DNA of 20,337 nucleotides from JBLHGN01 sp047616325 (GTDB lineage Bacteria > Pseudomonadota > Gammaproteobacteria > Pseudomonadales > Cellvibrionaceae), in NCBI GenBank assembly GCA_047616325.1, contig JBLHGN010000032.1, forward strand, positions 1 to 20,337, given 5' to 3'. Shown one piece after another: positions 1 to 6,305 of this stretch. Both the position numbers and the translations under genes were made by a program. Below the pieces are notes generated by a model that worked only from the letters and a program-made list of their open reading frames with translations, was not told the origin of the DNA and did no database searches. Positions within the stretch are counted from its first letter, which is position 1. Every line of letters begins with the position of its first letter.

Positions 1-919
1 CGGCGTCGGCGATCACTTGGGTTATATCGTCCAGCACTTCAGCAATTACAACATCGGCCAAGCTGTTGACCAAGGTTTCCGACAAACCAAGATCCTGTAG
101 GGATAAGATCGCATCGCGAATCTGATCCACCACCGCTTTAACTACCCTGTGTACAATGGGGTCGACCACCACGGGAACAGGCACCCCAGTGGTTTCGTCC
201 AGGTTGTTCGGGTCGGCAATCGATTGAATGGCGATCGCTGTCTTGCCACCACTTTCGTCTTCCTTAATAATCATAGCCCTCACTTGCAACTGACCCAGAG
301 CCCTAAACGCATCGACAAATTCTTGCTCGGTAGCATCCTCAGATGCTAGGTTCTGACCGATCAAGTAATCTCTAACGTCGTCCACCGTTATTTCATACGT
401 TTGATTTCCGTCACCGTCCACGAAGGTGGGTACAGTAGCGATGGGATTCTCAAAATCCACGTCGGACAATAAGAAAATTGATACGAGGGCCGGCGTCGGC
501 ACCATATCGCTACTGGAGAAACTTGAATCGTCTCCGGCAAGAGATACTTTCTGAGTGCCGGCGGCCATCGCCGTTTTATAGGCCCCCAGCGCATAATTTT
601 TTCGCTGAGGTTTACTCACTTGCACCCCGCTATCAGGGAAACTATTGACGCTTCCGCTCAGGGTCACTTGATCCATCACCACAGGTTCAGGGGTTGGTGT
701 TGCCACAACCGGTGTGGGTGTAGGGGTGGGTGTTACCACCACCGGTGTAGGCGTTGGTATCGATGCCACAGGTGTAGGTGTGGGTGCTCCTCCCCCCCCC
801 ACGAGATCGTCTCCACCACCGGAAGAACAACTTGCCAAAACTAGTGCGGCGAAAATAATGGGAACATTCACCGATCGGGTGAGAAAGGTTTTAAGCGTGG
901 AATGGAGAGAGCAATTCAT
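1..919 (-). CDS. Secreted lipoprotein with Pro-Thr linker, C-terminus outside window
   Basis: An open frame of 306 codons runs on the minus strand from an ATG at 919-917 to the window edge without a stop, so the 3' end is missing. The N-terminus has basic and hydrophobic parts followed by the lipobox Leu-Ala-Ser-Cys at about residues 28-31 and then Ser/Gly/Asp-rich sequence, so it should be lipidated and exported. A Pro-Thr-rich spacer (TPTP and PTPVV units) follows at about residues 45-80, and then a globular part with acidic, Ca-site-like sequence (VDGDGN) and a helix-rich end. I do not recognise the family. Pro-Thr linkers normally separate a lipid anchor from a surface domain, so a surface-exposed role is inferred. 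A run of nine G on the coding strand lies between the lipobox and the spacer. The nearest ribosome-binding sequence is a weak GGA about ten bases before the ATG. Codon structure through the whole frame supports a real gene. Confidence 0.85.
   Translation of the reverse strand, partial: MNCSLHSTLKTFLTRSVNVPIIFAALVLASCSSGGGDDLVGGGGAPTPTPVASIPTPTPVVVTPTPTPTPVVATPTPEPVVMDQVTLSGSVNSFPDSGVQVSKPQRKNYALGAYKTAMAAGTQKVSLAGDDSSFSSSDMVPTPALVSIFLLSDVDFENPIATVPTFVDGDGNQTYEITVDDVRDYLIGQNLASEDATEQEFVDAFRALGQLQVRAMIIKEDESGGKTAIAIQSIADPNNLDETTGVPVPVVVDPIVHRVVKAVVDQIRDAILSLQDLGLSETLVNSLADVVIAEVLDDITQVIADA
683..787 (-). repeat. Degenerate repeat encoding Pro-Thr linker
   Basis: On the plus strand the stretch is built from variants of GGTGTNGGNGTNGG with short interruptions. 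On the coding (minus) strand it reads as repeated Thr-Pro and Pro-Val-Val units. It is a low-complexity protein spacer, not a mobile repeat, and its unit number could vary between strains. Confidence 0.75.
792..800 (-). repeat. Homopolymer of nine G in lipoprotein coding strand
   Basis: Nine consecutive C on the plus strand (nine G in the sense strand) encode part of the Val-Gly-Gly-Gly run just after the lipobox. Gain or loss of one base would shift the frame immediately after the signal peptide. This is the position expected of a slipped-strand contingency tract, though variation is not shown here. Confidence 0.7.
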
Positions 920-955
920 ATTTTCATCCAATAAATAATCAGTAAAAAATAAAGC

Positions 956-980
956 GTTACCCCATAGTTTATGGTGTAAC
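956..980 (-). promoter_or_regulatory. Dyad upstream of lipoprotein start
   Basis: Arms of 11 bases (GTTAC, one mismatch, then CCATA, paired with TATGG and GTAAC) surround a 3-base loop. It lies 37 bases upstream of the lipoprotein ATG. It could be an operator or a hairpin in the 5' leader of that mRNA. No T-run follows on either strand, so it is not a typical terminator. Confidence 0.4.
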
Positions 981-1040
981 GGCAGTTGCTTATTTGCTGC
1001 ACTACAATGGCGGCGAATTTTTGTCCCGCATGGTAATAAT

Positions 1041-1070
1041 TGAATTTTTAAGCTTACATTTAAAAATTCA
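1041..1070. repeat. Perfect 11-base inverted repeat
   Basis: TGAATTTTTAA at 1041-1051 is matched by its exact reverse complement TTAAAAATTCA at 1060-1070, with an 8-base spacer. The composition is AT-rich, so some chance contribution is possible. It could be a regulator site for either flanking gene. Confidence 0.5.
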
Positions 1071-1625
1071 GATATCACCGCTAACGAACACGAATACAGA
1101 TGCCCCGTATCAGCACAGCAAAATAAAAAAATAGTTTAGTGATCAGATACAAAGCAAATGCTTGTCTGTCGCTGGGGAGTATAGTCACGAGACAAAAAGA
1201 AAATGCCAGCAATGAAATAGGTGTCACAGTGCTTTGGGCGTGCAAATAAGCTCTATATTTTTTGTTTTTTTTCAAAGACTTACACAAAGGCCAGTCAAAT
1301 CAAGATCGACTCCAACAATAGCCATACACAAAAGAATGTTTTCGCCATATTAATTTTAGAGTTTTTTGAGATAACAGATTTTTATTCTTTTAGAAAAAGT
1401 AGCTAAAAACGCCGCCATATACCCAAAAAAGTACACAATCGTGATACTTATAAACAAAAAGTCTCACATTATTTTTGAACTTTTTACCCGTTAGTCAACA
1501 CATTGACGGCTGACCTAAGCGCAGCATCTATCTTGACAAATAGACGTTAATCTGACGGAGAATTTTAGCAAATTCAACTAGGCAACACTATTCCCCTATG
1601 GTTAATTATAAGGACGCTTGCAGCA

Positions 1626-2237
1626 ATGATTAAGGCCCTCAAAAAATGTGTTTGTTGCAGCGCTGCTCTTCTACATTTACTCTACGGTCGCGCTGCACTT
1701 GGAGATGATTTCGCGCTGGCTTTGTCTCACGCAGCCATCGAACGCACCCAACACGCCATCATCTACAATGGCGCCTACTTTTCCATGGGCTATCCGGGTG
1801 GCGATATTCCTGCTCACTTTGGCGTTTGCACCGATGTAGTAATTCGCTCCTTTCGCGCCTTGAAAATAGACCTACAACAGAAAGTACACGAAGACATGCT
1901 GCAGCACTTTGATCTCTACCCCTCAAAGCGAATCTGGGGGCTGACGGCTCCCGATGCCAATATAGACCATCGACGCGTTCCCAACCTGCAAACATTCTTT
2001 AGCCTGCACGGCCACGCGCTGACCATTAGCGATAAACCAAGCGAATACCGCGCAGGAGATATTGTGACCTGGCAACTACCCGGCAACCTGCCACACATAG
2101 GCATTGTCAGCGATAAGTTAGCCGATGGAGGCACGACGCCAATGATCGTGCACAACATTGGCGGCGGCCCAAGGCTTGAAAACCGCTTGTTTAGCTACAA
2201 GATTAGTGGCCACTATCGTTTTATCTCTCAGCAATAA
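1626..2237 (+). CDS. DUF1287 (YijF-like) secreted protein
   Basis: A 203-residue protein with an N-terminal hydrophobic export signal (about residues 1-26) followed by a DUF1287 domain over almost the whole mature length. Family hallmarks visible are GVCTDVVIR (Cys68), the HRRVPNL block near residue 115-121, GDIVTW at about 144-149, PHIGIVSD (His157) and VHNIGGGP near 175-182. From general knowledge, the fold resembles the NlpC/P60-type papain-like group with the Cys and His as candidate catalytic pair; the substrate of the family is unknown, so periplasmic hydrolase is inference. The ATG is preceded by AAGGA about 11 bases upstream. A zinc-ribbon membrane protein starts only 33 bases after the stop and the two are probably cotranscribed. 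Confidence 0.9.
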   Translation: MIKALKKCVCCSAALLHLLYGRAALGDDFALALSHAAIERTQHAIIYNGAYFSMGYPGGDIPAHFGVCTDVVIRSFRALKIDLQQKVHEDMLQHFDLYPSKRIWGLTAPDANIDHRRVPNLQTFFSLHGHALTISDKPSEYRAGDIVTWQLPGNLPHIGIVSDKLADGGTTPMIVHNIGGGPRLENRLFSYKISGHYRFISQQ

Positions 2238-2270
2238 ACATTCAACAATACACAATAAGCACCCATATTA

Positions 2271-2708
2271 ATGATTCAATGCCGACAATGCGGTCAAACC
2301 TATGGCGACGATGCCAGTTACTGCAACCGCTGCGGCGCTCAACTGCACGAGGGGACGGTCGACAACATCTTAGATTCTGCGGAGATCAACCAAGAAATCA
2401 AACAGCGCAGCCGAGCCGAAAAAAGGCTCGCAAAGGTATTGCTGGTGCTTATGTTACTGCTCCCGTTTGCCGTGGCCTTTGGGGTGATTACCCAAGTAAG
2501 CACCCTGGGCCAAAAACTGGTACTGCTTGTGCTACTTGAAGCCCTAGCCGGAGGCGCCCTGATATTGGCGGCAAAGCGACTAAGCGGGCCATTGCCCGTG
2601 TTGCTCACACTAAGTTTATTACTTTTAGCCCTTCCCCTTTGGGGCTCTATTATAGGTGTATTCTTGCTGTACTGCGTTTTTAATGCGCGAGGGTACAGCT
2701 CACAGTGA
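2271..2708 (+). CDS. Zinc-ribbon membrane protein
   Basis: A 145-residue protein. Residues 4-21 form a four-cysteine zinc ribbon (Cys4, Cys7, Cys18, Cys21, in CxxC pairs) on the N-terminal side. A charged stretch follows (about 30-53), and then about three hydrophobic membrane segments at roughly 54-73, 80-100 and 107-135. This is the layout of the many bacterial zinc-ribbon-domain membrane proteins of unknown function. The ribbon probably faces the cytoplasm. The gene sits 33 bases downstream of the DUF1287 gene and 63 bases upstream of the broken TraB/GumN gene, all on the plus strand, so an operon is likely. No clear ribosome-binding site precedes the ATG. Function is unknown. Confidence 0.85.
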   Translation: MIQCRQCGQTYGDDASYCNRCGAQLHEGTVDNILDSAEINQEIKQRSRAEKRLAKVLLVLMLLLPFAVAFGVITQVSTLGQKLVLLVLLEALAGGALILAAKRLSGPLPVLLTLSLLLLALPLWGSIIGVFLLYCVFNARGYSSQ

Positions 2709-2771
2709 CCACTCAACAGCAGCACAATATCAGCATATTAACTAGTGGCAAAACACACCAAGGACAGCTCT

Positions 2772-3649
2772 ATGAAGCGAAGCATCACCTCATCATTATT
2801 GGCCATATTATGCTTTAGCATAGGCCTAAGCGCTAACGCCGAGTCGCCGGCATGGAAAATATCCTCTGGCGACAACCACCAGTTTTTAGCTGCGACGATC
2901 CATATGCTGGCACCCGATGACTATCCCCTGCCGACCGCTTTTGCAGAATCTTATCAAGGGTCTGCTGCCATCATAATGGAGACCGACACCAAAGCACTGC
3001 AGGCACCGGCCTTTCAGATGGCGACGTTAAAGGCCATGACCATTAACGACGGCACCACCCTAGAGCAAGCCATATAACCAGAAACCTACACCGCCATGCA
3101 GCAGTATTGTGAGAGCTGTGGTTTTCTACTGGCCAATTTCAACTTTTACACCCCCATTGGGCTAACGCTCACGCTAACTGTATTGGAGTATCAGCGTCTT
3201 GGCATGCAGGCCGACGCCGGGGCTGAACGATTTTTTACGGTAAAGGCGGCATAGACAAAAAACCTTTAGGGCAACTGGAGACACCAGAAGAACAACTTGC
3301 ATTTATCGTTAACATGGGTGAGGGCAAGGAAGATGAATTAATTATGCAAACTCTCGATGAAATCAGCAGTATTGAAAAAGATATTTTAGACATGAAACAG
3401 GCGTGGCGCAGCGGTGATAACGACACACTGGAGCGCATTGCCATGGTCGACATAAAAAAGGAATTCCCCGACACCCATAAAACACTTTTTTCTAATCGTA
3501 ACAACGCCTGGGCGCCAAAGATTGAAACCATGCTAAAGAACAAGAGTGTAGAACTGGTACTATTAGGTGCTTTGCACCTGGTGGGTGACGATGGCCTAAT
3601 TAACCAGTTAAAAAGGCGTGGCTACAGCGTTGAAAATATCGCCAATTAA
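2772..3649 (+). pseudogene. TraB/GumN-family protein, broken by a stop and a frameshift
   Basis: The intact frame would encode a secreted TraB/GumN-family protein of about 290 residues. The ATG at 2772 is preceded by AAGGA seven bases away and opens a clear signal peptide ending Ala-Asn-Ala. The family blocks follow in order: a strand with TIHML, the METD block, PETYTAMQQYC, then MGEGKEDEL, AWRSGD, RNNAWAPKIE and GALHLVGDDGL near the end. The frame is cut by TAA at 3075-3077, just before PETYTAM. It is shifted within the T-run at 3231-3236, where one T appears lost: reading in the next frame continues YGKGGIDKKPLGQLE and on to the stop at 3647-3649. Family members lie in the periplasm or membrane, and some resemble Tiki-type proteases. 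Both lesions are single-base changes, so sequencing error or recent inactivation must be told apart. An alternative GTG at 2745 has a poorer context. Confidence 0.85.
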
Positions 3650-3684
3650 TAAAGGGAAATTAAATGAGAATCGACTAGTAAGAA

Positions 3685-3713
3685 TGGAGCCGATAGATTT
3701 TAAAAGATATAAT
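3685..3713 (+). promoter_or_regulatory. Likely sigma-70 promoter of tpx
   Basis: A perfect TATAAT lies at 3708-3713, about 49 bases before the tpx ATG. The hexamer 17 bases upstream (3685-3690, TGGAGC) is a poor -35 match. The position fits a short 5' leader, and the preceding gene ends at 3649, so an independent tpx promoter makes sense. Confidence 0.45.
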
Positions 3714-3761
3714 TTTTTACACACTCAATTTCTACTACGCAAATTAATACTGGAACACAAT

Positions 3762-4256
3762 ATGGCTACAATTACATTAAAAGGCAACCCCATTTCAACC
3801 ATCGGCGATTTGCCAAGTGTAGGACTTAAAGCGCCTGCGGTCGCTGTTACCCTTACAACACTCGCCGACATCAATATTTCGGACTACCAAGGTAAGCGCG
3901 TTATTCTCAACATTTTCCCTTCTATCGACACGCCCACTTGCGCAACGTCGGTACGCGAATTTAACGCAAAGGCGAGTAACTTAAACAATGTTAGCGTGCT
4001 GTGTATTTCTGCCGACCTGCCCTTTGCTTTGGGTCGCTTCTGTGGTGCAGAGGGGTTGAATAACGTGGAGAACGCCTCTAGCTTTCGCTCTGACTTTGGC
4101 ATGCAGTACGGTGTGACGATCGAAAACGGCCCACTGGCAGGCTTGCTGTCACGCGCTGTGCTGGTACTGGATGAAGAAGGTAAAGTACTGTATAGCGAAC
4201 AAGTGGCAGAGATTGCCGACGAGCCCAATTATGCGGCGGCGATTGCTGTACTTTAA
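3762..4256 (+). CDS. tpx: Thiol peroxidase (atypical 2-Cys peroxiredoxin)
   Basis: A 164-residue protein of normal Tpx length. It reduces hydrogen peroxide and alkyl hydroperoxides with electrons from thioredoxin. The peroxidatic Cys60 is in the DTPTC motif and the resolving Cys94 is in GRFCGAEG, which matches the two-cysteine spacing of Tpx (Cys61 and Cys95 in E. coli). The start chosen is the ATG at 3762, which gives the family N-terminus MATITLKGNP. The same frame is open upstream to a GTG at 3618, but that extension overlaps the previous gene and has no family similarity. GGAA at 3752-3755 can serve as ribosome-binding site. The gene likely has its own promoter (TATAAT at 3708) and is convergent with recQ. 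Confidence 0.97.
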   Translation: MATITLKGNPISTIGDLPSVGLKAPAVAVTLTTLADINISDYQGKRVILNIFPSIDTPTCATSVREFNAKASNLNNVSVLCISADLPFALGRFCGAEGLNNVENASSFRSDFGMQYGVTIENGPLAGLLSRAVLVLDEEGKVLYSEQVAEIADEPNYAAAIAVL

Positions 4257-4286
4257 ACCTAAAAACTTTGAGTGCTGATTAATCTT

Positions 4287-4325
4287 CTTCTTTCAGCCGA
4301 GTTGATATGGCTCCGCTGAAAGAAG
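4287..4325. terminator. Hairpin between convergent tpx and recQ
   Basis: CTTCTTTCAGC at 4287-4297 pairs perfectly with GCTGAAAGAAG at 4315-4325. Three more inner pairs (GAG/CTC) are possible around a nine-base loop. It lies in the 84-base gap between two converging genes, where a shared terminator is expected. The eight A at 4333-4340 give a T-run for recQ transcription, but it lies before the hairpin instead of after it. The termination role is therefore inferred from position and stem strength. Confidence 0.5.
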
Positions 4326-4340
4326 GCTGCTCAAAAAAAA

Positions 4341-6158
4341 CTACGTTCCACTGTATTCAAATTCGCGAATCACATCTAAAAACTCTTCGCCAAACTGCTC
4401 CAGCTTTTTGTCCCCCACGCCATTTATCGACAATAGCTCAGTATCATTTAATGGGCGATGTAAGGCCATTTCTTTGAGTGTGGCATCGTTAAATACGATG
4501 TAAGAGGGCACTCCATGCTCGTCGGCCAGGGCCTTGCGGCAGGCGCGCAGAGCATTCCACAAGGGTAGATCTTCCTCGGCGATATCGGCAAGCGTTTTGG
4601 ACTTTTTACTGTGACTGGCTTTACCGCTAACGGTATTTTCCTGGCGCAGGTGAATCGGCTCTTCTCCACGCAAAAGCGGACGGCAGGTTTCGCTGAGGCG
4701 CAAACTGCCATAGCCACCAACATCCAATTCTAAATACCCCATTACTACCAATTGCCTGAACACAGCGCGCCAGGCGTCCACGGCCAAGTCCTTACCGATA
4801 CCGTAGGTGGTAATTTGGTTATGGGAGAATTGGCGAGTCTTTTCAGTGTCGGCGCCGCGCAGAACATCTATAACATGGGCCGCACCAAAACGCTGCCCGG
4901 TGCGGTAGACACACGAGAGCGCTTTTTGCACCGCCTGCGTCGCATCCCAGGTAATGGGTGGATTTAAGCAGTTGTCGCAATTGCCGCAGGGTTCGGCAAG
5001 ATTTTCACCAAAGTAGCGCAACAGGGCCTGACGCCGACAGGAGTTCATTTCGCAGAGGCCGAGCATGGCATTGAGGCGCTGCGACTCATGGCGCTTAAAC
5101 AATTCATTGCCGTTGGAGTTGGCGGCCATTTGACTGAGCTTTACTACATCCTCCATGCCGTAAAACATGATCGCGGTAGCGGGGTCACCGTCGCGACCAG
5201 CGCGTCCTGTCTCCTGGTAATACGACTCCAAACTCTTGGGCATATCGAGGTGGGCAACAAATCTAACATTGGGTTTGTCTATGCCCATACCAAAAGCAAT
5301 GGTGGCGACCATTACCACACCCTCTTCGCGCAAAAAGGTATTTTGATGGTTTTGTCTATCTTTCGCCGGCATGCCCGCATGGTAGGGCAGCGCCGCAACC
5401 CCCTGGGTATTCAACCAGGCGGCGGTTTCTTCCACTTTTTTGCGTGACAAGCAATAAACAATGCCGGCATTTTGGCTTTGCTCATCGCGCAAAAAGGCCA
5501 ACAATTGTTTGCGCGGGTTATTTTTTTGGGTGATGCGGTATTGAATATTGGGTCGATCAAAGCCGCATATAAAACACGCATCGCTATCCAGATTAAGTCG
5601 CTCGGCAATTTCCACCTGGGTGCGCGCATCGGCGGTGGCAGTGAGCGCAATGCGAGGAACGGTGGGAAAGGTGTGCGCGAGCATTTCGAGCCGCAAATAA
5701 TCTGCGCGAAAATCGTGCCCCCACTGGGCGACACAGTGCGCTTCGTCGATGGCAAAAAGAGACAACCAACACTGGCTGAGCAGCTCGATGGTACGCGCCT
5801 GCAATAGGCGTTCGGGGGCTACGTACAGAAGATCCACCGCGCCGTTACGCACATCGTTTTCCACCCTGTAGGCGTCTCCGGCGCTCATCGAAGAATTCAG
5901 AAATTCGGCGCGCACGCCCTGCTTAAGCAAAGCATTCACCTGATCTTGCATCAGGGCGATAAGTGGCGAGACCACCACCCCCATGCCCTCGCGCACAAGC
6001 GCCGGAATTTGATAACAAAGGGATTTTCCCGAACCGGTCGGCATAACCACCAGGGTGTTTTTCCCCCCGACTATGGCATCGACAATGTCGGCCTGCTGTC
6101 CGCGAAACTCGGAATAACCGAAGGTGTGATTGAGTATATATAAGGGCTGTTTTTCCAT
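4341..6158 (-). CDS. recQ: ATP-dependent DNA helicase RecQ
   Basis: A 605-residue RecQ of normal full length. It is a 3'-5' DNA helicase used in recombination and repair of gaps and stalled forks. The Q-motif/FRGQQ block is at about residue 18-22, Walker A is PTGSGKS at 40-46, the DEAH box is at 138-141, and later helicase motifs include TATAD, YCLSRKK and QETGRAGRDG. The RecQ zinc-binding region has CEMNSCRRQ then CGNCDNC at about 373-397. It is followed by the winged-helix RQC domain and a C-terminal HRDC domain (about 525-600; WNALRACRKALADEHGVPSYIVFND). All key motifs are intact. Its start lies 147 bases from the divergent oxidoreductase gene, so the two promoters share that gap. It converges on tpx. 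Confidence 0.98.
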   Translation of the reverse strand: MEKQPLYILNHTFGYSEFRGQQADIVDAIVGGKNTLVVMPTGSGKSLCYQIPALVREGMGVVVSPLIALMQDQVNALLKQGVRAEFLNSSMSAGDAYRVENDVRNGAVDLLYVAPERLLQARTIELLSQCWLSLFAIDEAHCVAQWGHDFRADYLRLEMLAHTFPTVPRIALTATADARTQVEIAERLNLDSDACFICGFDRPNIQYRITQKNNPRKQLLAFLRDEQSQNAGIVYCLSRKKVEETAAWLNTQGVAALPYHAGMPAKDRQNHQNTFLREEGVVMVATIAFGMGIDKPNVRFVAHLDMPKSLESYYQETGRAGRDGDPATAIMFYGMEDVVKLSQMAANSNGNELFKRHESQRLNAMLGLCEMNSCRRQALLRYFGENLAEPCGNCDNCLNPPITWDATQAVQKALSCVYRTGQRFGAAHVIDVLRGADTEKTRQFSHNQITTYGIGKDLAVDAWRAVFRQLVVMGYLELDVGGYGSLRLSETCRPLLRGEEPIHLRQENTVSGKASHSKKSKTLADIAEEDLPLWNALRACRKALADEHGVPSYIVFNDATLKEMALHRPLNDTELLSINGVGDKKLEQFGEEFLDVIREFEYSGT

Positions 6159-6305
6159 GCCGCTAGTGTACTTGATTCACACGCGTTTTTTCAGGGTGAT
6201 CTTTTAGAACATTCTCTTAGCCTCAACCGCCGCAGTTTGGTAAAGTGGTTTTTTCCATTACGTCTGGGTAATTTGCGCTCAGACCCTCAACCTTAAAAGG
6301 CCCAT

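Larger units (their letters stand above)
920..1625. other. AT-rich intergenic region without a supportable gene
   Basis: This 706-base gap separates the minus-strand lipoprotein gene from the plus-strand DUF1287 gene, so it should hold both promoters. Small open frames on both strands (for example 1081-1287 minus and 1221-1406 plus) have low-complexity, unrecognisable translations and no good ribosome-binding site, and are not called. Two dyads stand out and are listed separately. A TTGACA hexamer occurs at 1533-1538, but no matching -10 box is seen at the right distance. AAGGA at about 1610-1614 serves as ribosome-binding site for the downstream gene. Confidence 0.6.

Noticed and set aside
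683..787. CRISPR or tandem mobile repeat
   Set aside because: The units are irregular and in frame as a Pro-Thr protein linker; there are no spacers.
1081..1287. 68-codon minus-strand hydrophobic open frame
   Set aside because: AT-rich low-complexity sequence with no ribosome-binding site and no recognisable family; hydrophobic codons are expected by chance in such sequence.
1533..1538. TTGACA as a promoter -35 box for the DUF1287 gene
   Set aside because: No acceptable -10 hexamer is found 16-18 bases downstream.
3075..3649. Programmed frameshift in the TraB/GumN gene
   Set aside because: A simple in-frame TAA lies upstream of the slip, so recoding at the T-run alone could not make a full protein.
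3618..3761. Upstream extension of the tpx frame to a GTG
   Set aside because: The Tpx family N-terminus begins at the ATG at 3762, and the extension overlaps the previous gene and the likely tpx promoter.
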